Assembly: GCA_965370435.1 (NCBI GenBank)
Contig: CBDUUP010000115.1
Coordinates: 1 to 11,285 of the forward strand
Length of the DNA stretch: 11,285 bases
Reading direction: 5' to 3'
Source of the DNA: CBDUUP01 sp965370435
GTDB taxonomy: Bacteria; Chloroflexota; Anaerolineae; Anaerolineales; UBA11579
Of this stretch, positions 5,496 through 11,285 are shown piece after piece. The number at the start of each line of letters is the position of its first letter. Positions within the stretch are counted from its first letter, which is position 1. The notes under the pieces are model-generated. The model saw only the letters and a list, made by a program, of their open reading frames with translations, was not told the origin of the DNA and ran no database searches. Position numbers and translations under genes: made by a program.

Positions 5496-6350
5496 CTAGC
5501 TGCTCAGGCGCAGCAGTTGGTTCTTCAGGCGCTCTAGATCTTTAAAAGGCCCGTCGTTAGATTTGAGTTTGCTGATGCGAACTGCCAGGCGGTCTCCCGC
5601 CGGATCTGCGTCGCCCCGGTCTTTGATGGGGTAGAAGTACTCCAGCGATTGATCCAGGCTGGCCTGGATGCGGTCGGCCAGGGAAGCCAGGGTAGCAGGA
5701 CGGGTGACTACTATCAGGTCGGTGTTGGCGAGGTGGCCGATGAAGTCGTTGGGCGATCCTAGATCGCGCACGCTGTTGACGATCATCAGGCTCACCGCCC
5801 GCAGCGCATCGTCGGAAGCCACGAACCCATACGCCTCCCGGAAGACTTCCAAGTTCTGGATGGACACCTTCAGCATGGCCCAGCTTTTTTCTTTCAGGCA
5901 GTCCTCCAATCGCTCGTCAATCAGGACTCCCTCTGGCAGGTCGGTGATGGGGTTGTTGGGGATTTCCTGGGCGTTGCGGCGCAGGGCGTTGCGGACTCGC
6001 AGGCGCAGTTCTTGTACGTCAAAAGGTTTGGTGATGTAATCGTCGGCCCCTAATTCCAACCCCAGCAGGCGGTCTTCTCGTTCTCTTCTTTCGGTCAGGA
6101 AAATTATGGGAATGTCAGCCGTGCGGCGGTTTCCCCTCAGCCGCCGGGCGACTTCGAAACCATCCACATCGGGCAAGCGGATGTCTAGAATAACTAAATC
6201 GGGGCGAGAGTTCTGGCATACCTGGATGCCTTCTTCGCCCCGGTGGACGGTGAGGACTTCGTATTCCTGGACTCGGAAGTATGCGTTGAGCATCTCCGAG
6301 ACATCCAGGTCGTCTTCAATGATGAGGATGGTGTTTTTTTCTTCGGTCAC
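5496..6350 (-). CDS. Response regulator with receiver domain and degenerate GGDEF-like output domain
   Basis: Residues 8-124 form a complete CheY-like receiver: acidic pocket Glu12-Asp13-Asp14, phospho-acceptor Asp56 in VILDIRLP, Thr86, and Lys108 in TKPF. The C-terminal part (about 134-284) begins with NPITDLPEG, like the DPLTGLPN start of GGDEF domains, and later has FREAYGFVASDDALR where GGDEF proteins have 'F..IND.YGH..GD..L'. However, the catalytic GGDEF position reads GHLANTD (about 205-211), so it cannot be an active diguanylate cyclase; it may bind a partner or nucleotide. The start is GTG at 6350, with AAAGG at good spacing. It lies 9 bases after the V4R gene and 13 before the glycosyltransferase. 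No histidine kinase is in the window. The receiver is certain; the pseudo-GGDEF reading is moderately strong. Confidence 0.88.
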   Translation of the reverse strand: MTEEKNTILIIEDDLDVSEMLNAYFRVQEYEVLTVHRGEEGIQVCQNSRPDLVILDIRLPDVDGFEVARRLRGNRRTADIPIIFLTERREREDRLLGLELGADDYITKPFDVQELRLRVRNALRRNAQEIPNNPITDLPEGVLIDERLEDCLKEKSWAMLKVSIQNLEVFREAYGFVASDDALRAVSLMIVNSVRDLGSPNDFIGHLANTDLIVVTRPATLASLADRIQASLDQSLEYFYPIKDRGDADPAGDRLAVRISKLKSNDGPFKDLERLKNQLLRLSS

Positions 6351-6359
6351 CGGAAACCT

Positions 6360-6995
6360 TTAGTTCACCGGCTCCTTTTGGATAGTAAATTCACAAACCT
6401 CGGCCCCCATAGCGATGCACTTGGATTCGTTGACGCGAAATTCACTACCTCCGGAAACCCATTTAAGTCCTTCTTGAATGAGGCCAACGGCGATGAAGCA
6501 TACCGGTTTTTCTTCCCCAGACCGTCCCCAGCAGACGGGGCATTTATGAATGGTGTAGGTGTAATGGGTGTCAAGCTCCTCCCAGATGGATAGCTGGTCG
6601 CTTACCGTGGAGAATATTTTGCACATGGCCGGGCCGCCGATCCGCATCTTGGCTTGAAGAGGCAAAACTTTGAAAGCCAGATCACCCGCGCCGGCCATGG
6701 CGCCGAAGTCTTTCAGGCCGTCGGCAAAGGTGGCTCGGCCAGCGCGCAGGGCCAGGCCGCGTCCACCGCGGGGGCCGTACATCTCTTCAAGGGCCAGATT
6801 GACGGAAGAGTAGTGGGCGAAGTCATATTCCCGCTTCAGGTTGCGGGGCGGGTAATTGTCAATCAAATGGGAAAGATGGGCCAGGTTCAAAATGGCGTTG
6901 AGGCCATTTTTGCCCATGACTTCTTCCAGGGCTTCAATGGTTATGAGGGCGAAAGTATTAGGATAAAAAAGGTTACTTTCTGGGATAGGGTCCAT
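6360..6995 (-). CDS. V4R-domain (4-vinyl reductase-like) sensor protein
   Basis: This is a 211-residue soluble protein. The C-terminal half has the V4R pattern: CPVC (152-155), Cys166 in KPVCFIAVGLIQEGL, then ESKCIAMGAEVCEF with Cys193 and Cys201. V4R domains bind small, often hydrophobic ligands and usually carry conserved cysteines suited to a metal or iron-sulfur site; here five cysteines cluster in the domain. The N-terminal half (about 12-110) matches the helical region seen in stand-alone V4R proteins. It starts with ATG at 6995, 19 bases after the roadblock gene, and is followed 9 bases later by the response regulator. A role as ligand-sensing partner of the roadblock protein is inferred from this operon. 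The ligand is unknown. Confidence 0.82.
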   Translation of the reverse strand: MDPIPESNLFYPNTFALITIEALEEVMGKNGLNAILNLAHLSHLIDNYPPRNLKREYDFAHYSSVNLALEEMYGPRGGRGLALRAGRATFADGLKDFGAMAGAGDLAFKVLPLQAKMRIGGPAMCKIFSTVSDQLSIWEELDTHYTYTIHKCPVCWGRSGEEKPVCFIAVGLIQEGLKWVSGGSEFRVNESKCIAMGAEVCEFTIQKEPVN

Positions 6996-7014
6996 ATTGC
7001 ACTCTGTCCAGGGA

Positions 7015-7386
7015 TTAGATTAGGCGAACGAGTTCTTCGGTCGCCCGGCGCATGTCCAATAAAATTAGGCCAAGCTTGGCCTCTTTGCGAGCCATAACGG
7101 TGAGGACGGCTTCCTCACCAATGGCGGTGAGCAGAACGTATCCTTTTTTACCTTTGATGTAAACTTGTTCCAGGGTGCCGCGCTGCAATTCAGAGGCGAT
7201 CCGTTCTCCCAGGGAGATCATGGCAGCCGACATCGCCGAGACGCGGTCTTCTTCCACGCTGGCGGGCAGCGCAGAAGCAATGCTGAGACCGTCTACGCTC
7301 ACAACCGCGGAGGCCTCTACGTCAGGCGAAGAGGCTTGTAAATCTCGTAGAATATCAACCAGTTGTTGGTTGCGTGTCTTGGTCAA
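7015..7386 (-). CDS. Roadblock/LC7 domain protein
   Basis: This small (about 123-residue) roadblock/LC7-fold protein is the type that acts as a dimeric regulator of small Ras-like GTPases (MglB) or as an adaptor in signalling. The typical sequence ILRDLQASSPDVEASAVVS is followed by VDGLSIASALP, then the central ISLGERIASELQRG helix and a final VLTVMARKEAKLGLIL strand-helix. I prefer the TTG start at 7386. A Shine-Dalgarno AGGAG (minus strand, 7399-7395) lies 8 bases upstream of it, whereas the in-frame GTG at 7395 overlaps that site. It is the first gene of the operon, about 80 bases after a strong promoter. No GTPase gene is in the window, so its partner is either elsewhere or the V4R protein. 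Confidence 0.88.
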   Translation of the reverse strand: MTKTRNQQLVDILRDLQASSPDVEASAVVSVDGLSIASALPASVEEDRVSAMSAAMISLGERIASELQRGTLEQVYIKGKKGYVLLTAIGEEAVLTVMARKEAKLGLILLDMRRATEELVRLI

Positions 7387-7472
7387 GGTTTGCACTCCTG
7401 CAAGGATTACGTTCTGTAGCTATTTCCAAGGGGAATCAAGACCGCCTTAGGTTGCTAAGACTGTTAGTTAAT

Positions 7473-7501
7473 AATTTAGCACAGGGGGGGCAATGTGTCA
7501 A
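7473..7501 (-). promoter_or_regulatory. Promoter of the roadblock–V4R–response regulator–glycosyltransferase operon
   Basis: On the minus strand TTGACA (7501-7496) is followed by a 17-base spacer containing seven consecutive C, then TAAATT (7478-7473), preceded by TGC as an extended -10. Transcription would start near 7466, giving an untranslated leader of about 80 bases before the TTG start. Nothing else conserved was recognised in the leader. Confidence 0.8.
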
Positions 7502-7554
7502 GCTAAAGTACCTTTGGGAATTAGGAATACAGCTAACAATCTCGTTAAGAGCCA

Positions 7555-7563
7555 TGCTATAAT
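7555..7563 (+). promoter_or_regulatory. Extended -10 promoter element for hutI
   Basis: TGCTATAAT is a perfect extended -10 with no obvious -35 upstream. Transcription would start near 7570, giving a leader of about 53 bases before the ATG at 7623. It diverges from the operon promoter at 7473-7501. Confidence 0.6.
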
Positions 7564-7622
7564 TTTACTTGGCGTTAGAAATTGTGCAAGAATCAACCCA
7601 AAAATTTCAAGAGAATACCCTT

Positions 7623-8876
7623 ATGCTGATACATTCTGCATCCCAACTTTTGACCCTGGCCGGGCCGCCCCAGCGCGGTCTGGAGCTAGGACGGCTGGCT
7701 GTGATCGATGATGGGGCGGTGTTGGTGCGGGAGGGCGAAATCATAGCGGTTGGTCCCAGCGAGAGGCTGCGGAGCGAACACCCGGATGAGCCTGCTGTGG
7801 ATGCTGGCGGGCGTGTGGTCATGCCCGGGTTTGTAGACCCCCATACCCATCTGGTCTGGGCGGGAGACCGGGCTGCGGAGTTCGAGATGCGCCTGGAGGG
7901 TAAAACTTATCTGGAGATCTTGGCCGCTGGGGGAGGGATTCTCTCTACTGTGAAAGCCACACGGGAGGCTTCTCTGGAATCTCTCCTGGCGGTGACCCGG
8001 CCTCGGCTCAAAGATATGCTGCGCCACGGAACCACCACCGCAGAGGCCAAGACCGGCTACGGGCTGGAGACTGAGACGGAGATCCGCATGTTGGAGACGC
8101 TCCTGGCCCTGGACGCGGAAGGCCCCCTTGATCTAGCTCTCACGTTCCTGGGGGCGCACGCCATCGCCCCGGAATTCAAGGACGACCCGCAGGGTTACAC
8201 CGACCATATTTGCGAGGAGATGCTGCCCGCGGTCCACACCTGGTGGTTTAGCAACGCGCCTGACCGGTCGCTCCCTTTTGTGGACGTATTTTGTGAGACC
8301 GGCGCTTTCAATTTGGCTCAATCCAGGGCGATACTGCAAACGGCCCAGGAGATGGGATTTCCCCTAAAAATCCATGCCGACGAGTTTGACAATCTGGGCG
8401 GGGCAAGTTTGGCGGTGGAATTGGGCGCCGCCTCCGCCGACCACCTGGTGGCGACTTCGAGGGATGACGTCGCCTCCCTAGCAGCGAGCGATACGGTCGC
8501 GGTCGCGCTGCCCTGCACGCCATTTGGCTTGGCGGAAGCGCATTACACTCCCGCCCAGGAGATCCTCCAAGCGGGCGGGTTGTTGGCTCTGGCGAGCGAT
8601 TTGAATCCCGGCACCGCCTGGGGAGGGAACATGCAGTTTGCTATCGCTCTGGCCTGCCGCTATATGAAGTTGACTCCGGCGCAGGCCATCGCCGCGGCGA
8701 CGATCAACGCGGCCGCGGCGATTGGCCGCGCAGACCGGGTCGGCTCCATAGAGCCGGGCAAGCAGGCTGACTTGCTGATCCTCTCGGTGGAGGATTATCG
8801 CCATCTGGGGTATCGGTTTGGGATGAATTTGGTGGAGACGGTGATTAAGAGGGGGGCGGTTGTCAGTAGGCAGTAG
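7623..8876 (+). CDS. hutI: Imidazolonepropionase
   Basis: HutI hydrolyses 4-imidazolone-5-propanoate to N-formimino-L-glutamate in histidine breakdown, in the cytoplasm. The 417-residue protein is of family length. It belongs to the amidohydrolase superfamily: metal-binding HTH in DPHTHLVWAGDR (72-82), His179 in FLGAHA, HADEF with His251, ADHL (272-275) and the catalytic Asp326 in ASDLNPGTAWG. The beginning, LLTLAGPPQRG followed by DDGAVLVREG, is the family's usual N-terminus, so ATG 7623 is chosen over the upstream in-frame TTG at 7569; a weak GAGA lies 8 bases before it. Other hut genes are absent from the window. The last codons and the stop lie inside a 7-bp repeat array, so the C-terminal tail was probably altered by the repeat. 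Confidence 0.97.
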   Translation: MLIHSASQLLTLAGPPQRGLELGRLAVIDDGAVLVREGEIIAVGPSERLRSEHPDEPAVDAGGRVVMPGFVDPHTHLVWAGDRAAEFEMRLEGKTYLEILAAGGGILSTVKATREASLESLLAVTRPRLKDMLRHGTTTAEAKTGYGLETETEIRMLETLLALDAEGPLDLALTFLGAHAIAPEFKDDPQGYTDHICEEMLPAVHTWWFSNAPDRSLPFVDVFCETGAFNLAQSRAILQTAQEMGFPLKIHADEFDNLGGASLAVELGAASADHLVATSRDDVASLAASDTVAVALPCTPFGLAEAHYTPAQEILQAGGLLALASDLNPGTAWGGNMQFAIALACRYMKLTPAQAIAAATINAAAAIGRADRVGSIEPGKQADLLILSVEDYRHLGYRFGMNLVETVIKRGAVVSRQ

Positions 8877-8947
8877 ACAGTGGGCAGTTTTCAGTGGACA
8901 GTGGTTAGTGGACGTTTGATAGATGGTAGTGAACAATGGACTGTGGC
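8864..8947 (+). repeat. Degenerate 7-bp tandem repeat (CAGTNNN), 12 units
   Basis: Twelve successive heptads fit in register. The first six all begin CAGT (CAGTAGG, CAGTAGA, CAGTGGG, CAGTTTT, CAGTGGA, CAGTGGT), followed by TAGTGGA and then five more decayed units ending at CTGTGGC. The array starts inside the hutI 3' end and fills much of the spacer to the HD-domain gene. Three units are identical to units of the inverted array at 2088-2136. Heptanucleotide STRR repeats of filamentous cyanobacteria are a comparable known type. Confidence 0.75.
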
Positions 8948-8952
8948 TGAAT

Positions 8953-8982
8953 TTGTGTGCAAAATTATTTGGTGTTTATCTA
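8953..8982 (+). promoter_or_regulatory. Possible promoter for the HD-domain gene
   Basis: TTGTGT (8953-8958), an 18-base spacer and TATCTA (8977-8982) form a moderate sigma-70-like match in an A/T-rich stretch, about 55 bases before the ATG. This is weak evidence; read-through from hutI is also possible. Confidence 0.3.
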
Positions 8983-8997
8983 ATCGAGAAAAATAAC

Positions 8998-9024
8998 CCG
9001 CAATTCGAAAACCGCAATCTAGAA
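8998..9024. repeat. Second, short 7-bp-periodic stretch
   Basis: CCGCAAT occurs at 8998-9004 and again at 9012-9018, exactly 14 bases apart, with related heptads between and after it (TCGAAAA, CTAGAAT). On the minus strand these read as ATTNNNN-type heptads. It is a small, decayed example and could be partly chance. Confidence 0.35.
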
Positions 9025-9037
9025 TCAGGATTATTTT

Positions 9038-9673
9038 ATGCCTAACATTGAAGAAGCCCGAACCTGGTATGACCAGGCCGACCCGGTGCATGATTTTGAC
9101 CACGTTTTGAGGGTGTACAGGTTAGCCGAGAGGCTGGCAGAGGCCGAAGGGGCCGACCTGGAGATGGTTCGGGCCGCGGCCTTGCTGCACGATGCCCGGG
9201 GGAGCGCACCTGGCGAGGAAGGGGCGCGAGCCGGTCATCATGAGGCTTCGGCAGTGTTTGCGGGTCAAGTCCTGACGAGCAAGGGCTGGTCTGAAGAGCG
9301 CATCGCCGCGGTGCAGCATTGTATCCGCGCTCACCGATTTCGTTCCACCGAAGAACCCCAGACCATCGAGGCCAAAACGCTGTTTGATGCGGATAAATTG
9401 GATGTGTTGGGGGCGATCGGCGCGGCGCGGACTATCGCCTATGCAGCTCTGGATGGACAGCCGATTTATACCCAACCCTCAGAGCAATTCATCCAGACCG
9501 GTGAGAAAGAGCCGGGAGAACCGCATAGCTCCTATCACGAATTTCTCTTCAAGCTGCGCAAGGTGAAAGACCGCCTGTATACGCAAACAGGCCGCAAGAT
9601 GGCTGAAGCCCGCGAGCGGTATCTGGCTGAGTTCTATGAGCAGTTGGGGGCAGAGGTGCGCGGTGAGCGTTGA
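9038..9673 (+). CDS. HD-domain phosphohydrolase
   Basis: This 211-residue soluble protein resembles the small YedJ-like HD family. Metal-binding residues are His22 in HDFDH, the His51-Asp52 pair in LLHDARG, further histidines at 67, 68, 94 and 99 (IRAHRF), and Asp117/Asp119 in LFDADKLD. The family hydrolyses phosphate esters, possibly nucleotides; the substrate is unknown. The ATG at 9038 has a Shine-Dalgarno AGGA at 9027-9030 with 7-base spacing. It lies 161 bases after hutI with repeats between, so a shared operon is unlikely to reflect shared function. It converges with the diguanylate cyclase gene, with only 27 bases between the stops and no clear terminator there. Confidence 0.85.
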   Translation: MPNIEEARTWYDQADPVHDFDHVLRVYRLAERLAEAEGADLEMVRAAALLHDARGSAPGEEGARAGHHEASAVFAGQVLTSKGWSEERIAAVQHCIRAHRFRSTEEPQTIEAKTLFDADKLDVLGAIGAARTIAYAALDGQPIYTQPSEQFIQTGEKEPGEPHSSYHEFLFKLRKVKDRLYTQTGRKMAEARERYLAEFYEQLGAEVRGER

Positions 9674-9700
9674 GGTTAATAATCAGGGGGGATTAAGGGT

Positions 9701-11285
9701 TTACAACGAGAGAACTTCTCCCCAAACACTCACTCGGTTGCGGCCAGCTTCCTTGGATTGGTATAAAGCTTTATCGGCTTGATTCAACAAGGCCTTGATA
9801 TTTAGAGGGCTATCATAAGTCCAATTCGATATGCCCATGCTAATCGTAACCGGCACTTCAGTATTTTCGGACGTCGTCATCGGCTTTTCGGCGACCATCT
9901 CCCGTAATCTCTCCGCAGTCTCTAGGGCTGATCTGCTATCCGTATCGGGCATCAGGATAATGAATTCATCCCCTCCAAAGCGAGCAAGATAATCCATGCT
10001 CCTAATATTATGTTGGCATAAGTTCACAAGATTGATCAACACTTGGTCGCCGGTCAAGTGACCATAAGTGTCATTAATGTTTTTGAAATGGTCAATATCG
10101 AATATGAGCACCGCCAGCGAAGAACCGCTTCGCTTGGCGCGTTCAATCTCTTTTTCAGCGGCTTCGTAGAGGAAGCGGCGATTATAGATTTGGGTTAGCG
10201 GGTCTGTAATGGCTATCTCTTCAAGTTTCAGCGCGCGCAGCCGTTCAGCTTGGGCCTGTTTTCTGGAAGTAATATCTCGCACACTGCCCTGAAAACCGGT
10301 TACCTTGCCATCTTCTTCGTGTCGGAGGGTTGCGGTCACGAGAGCGTCAATCTTCTGTCCATCCTTGCGCTGAAGTTCGACTTCAAAATTTCTGACCGCT
10401 CCCTGTTCGGATATAGCTCTTTCAAATTGAGATCGAATTTCAGGATGGAGAATCAAGTCCTGCACTTTCATTTGCAGCAATTCTTCCTTGGGGTAGCCAA
10501 GCACCTCATCGCAGGCCGGACTGACATCCTCGATCTGTCCATCCAAACCCCCAATAAAAATCATATCTTTTGACTCTTCAAAAATATTGCGGTATTTTTT
10601 TTCACTTTGGCGTAAGTTAATATTGACATCTTCAAGTTCGCTAGATAAGGTTTCGACCCTATAAAATGATTTGGAAAAACGAGCTGATAATAAAATCGCC
10701 TGGACGAGGATAAAGGCTAAAAAGCTAAAAGATGTGATTTGACCTATGGGCAAAAAATTTTGTAAATAGATAGAATCAATAACGTTTTGTAGGTATAGCG
10801 TTTCGATAATGACTGCGGCAAACATAACCGAAGAGGCCAGTCCAATATAGAATGCCCCTTCTCTCCGTTTGATCATTATCCGCGCCAGGAAAAAGGTGAA
10901 ATAAAGGACATTTAGCAGGATCACTACTTGATAATAGGTTGAGGAATAACTTAAAGTCATCGTATCAGCGAATCCCAAAAACAGAATGAAGCCGATCCCT
11001 AGGCCCACAGATACTCGAACAAACCAACGGTGGACATCCTTGGGGTATAAACTGCGCATGAACAGGGTGAGCAATACTGGCGCTAAAAAGAATGTCATGT
11101 ATTCCGCCCGAAAAGCTGTCGCCCAACTGAGAATGGGCAGATGAAAAAGCAAGGTGCTCTGATTGGTAACCCCGACGCGAACAGTCGACAGCCAACACAT
11201 CAGGGAGAATACTAGAGGAGCTTTATTTTTGGGTCGTAAAATGTAAATAAACAAGTGGTATATCCCCATTATGGATAGAGTTCCC
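9701..11285 (-). CDS. Membrane diguanylate cyclase, 7TMR-DISM-like 7TM – PAS – GGDEF, N-terminus outside window
   Basis: This enzyme makes c-di-GMP from GTP. Numbering from the ATG at 11269, residues 1-200 hold about seven membrane helices resembling the 7TMR-DISM receptor module. A short coiled coil (about 203-225), a PAS domain (223-337, ending VRDITSRKQA) and a GGDEF domain (354-515) follow. The GGDEF domain is intact: DPLTQIYNRR (356-365), DIDHFKNIND (391-400) and the active-site GGDEF (432-436). RSMD (423-426), five residues before it, is the RxxD inhibitory site, so product feedback is expected. The frame stays open past 11269 to the window edge, and that Met sits inside what looks like the first helix. 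The true start, and probably an outer ligand-binding domain, therefore lie to the right of the window. Confidence 0.93.
   Translation of the reverse strand, partial: GTLSIMGIYHLFIYILRPKNKAPLVFSLMCWLSTVRVGVTNQSTLLFHLPILSWATAFRAEYMTFFLAPVLLTLFMRSLYPKDVHRWFVRVSVGLGIGFILFLGFADTMTLSYSSTYYQVVILLNVLYFTFFLARIMIKRREGAFYIGLASSVMFAAVIIETLYLQNVIDSIYLQNFLPIGQITSFSFLAFILVQAILLSARFSKSFYRVETLSSELEDVNINLRQSEKKYRNIFEESKDMIFIGGLDGQIEDVSPACDEVLGYPKEELLQMKVQDLILHPEIRSQFERAISEQGAVRNFEVELQRKDGQKIDALVTATLRHEEDGKVTGFQGSVRDITSRKQAQAERLRALKLEEIAITDPLTQIYNRRFLYEAAEKEIERAKRSGSSLAVLIFDIDHFKNINDTYGHLTGDQVLINLVNLCQHNIRSMDYLARFGGDEFIILMPDTDSRSALETAERLREMVAEKPMTTSENTEVPVTISMGISNWTYDSPLNIKALLNQADKALYQSKEAGRNRVSVWGEVLSL

Noticed and set aside
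6654..7097. A 147-codon plus-strand open frame opposite the V4R and roadblock genes
   Set aside because: It is antisense to two clearly recognisable genes and its translation has no known pattern.
8864..8947. The heptad array as a CRISPR
   Set aside because: The units are 7 bp with no spacers and there is no cas gene nearby.
9674..9700. A terminator between the HD gene and the diguanylate cyclase
   Set aside because: Only a short TTAAT/ATTAA match around a G-run is present; the stem is too weak to call.

Overview
The window looks like ordinary chromosome of a Chloroflexota (probably Anaerolineae-type) bacterium, likely from a metagenome. This is inferred from gene content and repeat style, not from a marker gene. 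The pointers are a menaquinol-type bc complex, a YabE-like protein next to rsmA, a roadblock/LC7–V4R–response-regulator cassette, a prenyl-phosphate mannosyltransferase, and spacers filled with 7-bp-periodic and palindromic repeats. No CRISPR array, tRNA, rRNA, transposase or phage gene was seen.

Layout: (1) 2-1896, plus strand: end of a bc-complex operon with a cytochrome b / subunit IV (cut by the left edge), a membrane-anchored diheme cytochrome c and a 73-residue membrane protein, closed by a strong terminator. (2) 1897-2527: a gene-poor spacer holding three small hairpins, an array of 7-bp repeats, a complete SRP RNA gene (ffs) with its own promoter and a 17-bp-stem terminator, and two tiny minus-strand reading frames of doubtful status. 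(3) 2528-4746, plus: a YabE-like G5/3D cell-wall protein, possibly leaderless, overlapping rsmA (16S rRNA dimethyltransferase). (4) 4736-7395, minus: a tight four-gene operon of roadblock/LC7 protein, V4R sensor protein, response regulator with a decayed GGDEF domain, and a Dpm1-like glycosyltransferase, driven by a clear TTGACA-N17-TAAATT promoter. The rsmA and glycosyltransferase stop codons overlap inside a 48-bp near-perfect palindrome. (5) 7623-9673, plus: hutI (histidine degradation) and an HD-domain phosphohydrolase, separated by a second 7-bp repeat array. (6) 9701 to the right edge, minus: a 7TM-PAS-GGDEF diguanylate cyclase whose N-terminus lies outside the window.

Functionally these are mostly independent units: respiration, protein targeting, cell wall, ribosome maturation, sensing, histidine breakdown and c-di-GMP signalling. 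The least ordinary parts are the roadblock–V4R–pseudo-GGDEF cassette and the repeat elements. Two CAGTNNN heptad arrays in opposite orientations share identical units, an AACGTTNN octamer palindrome contributes the C-termini of two convergent proteins, and two neighbouring hairpins have complementary loops. No convincing wholly new system was found; the cassette is the best candidate for a poorly described signalling module.
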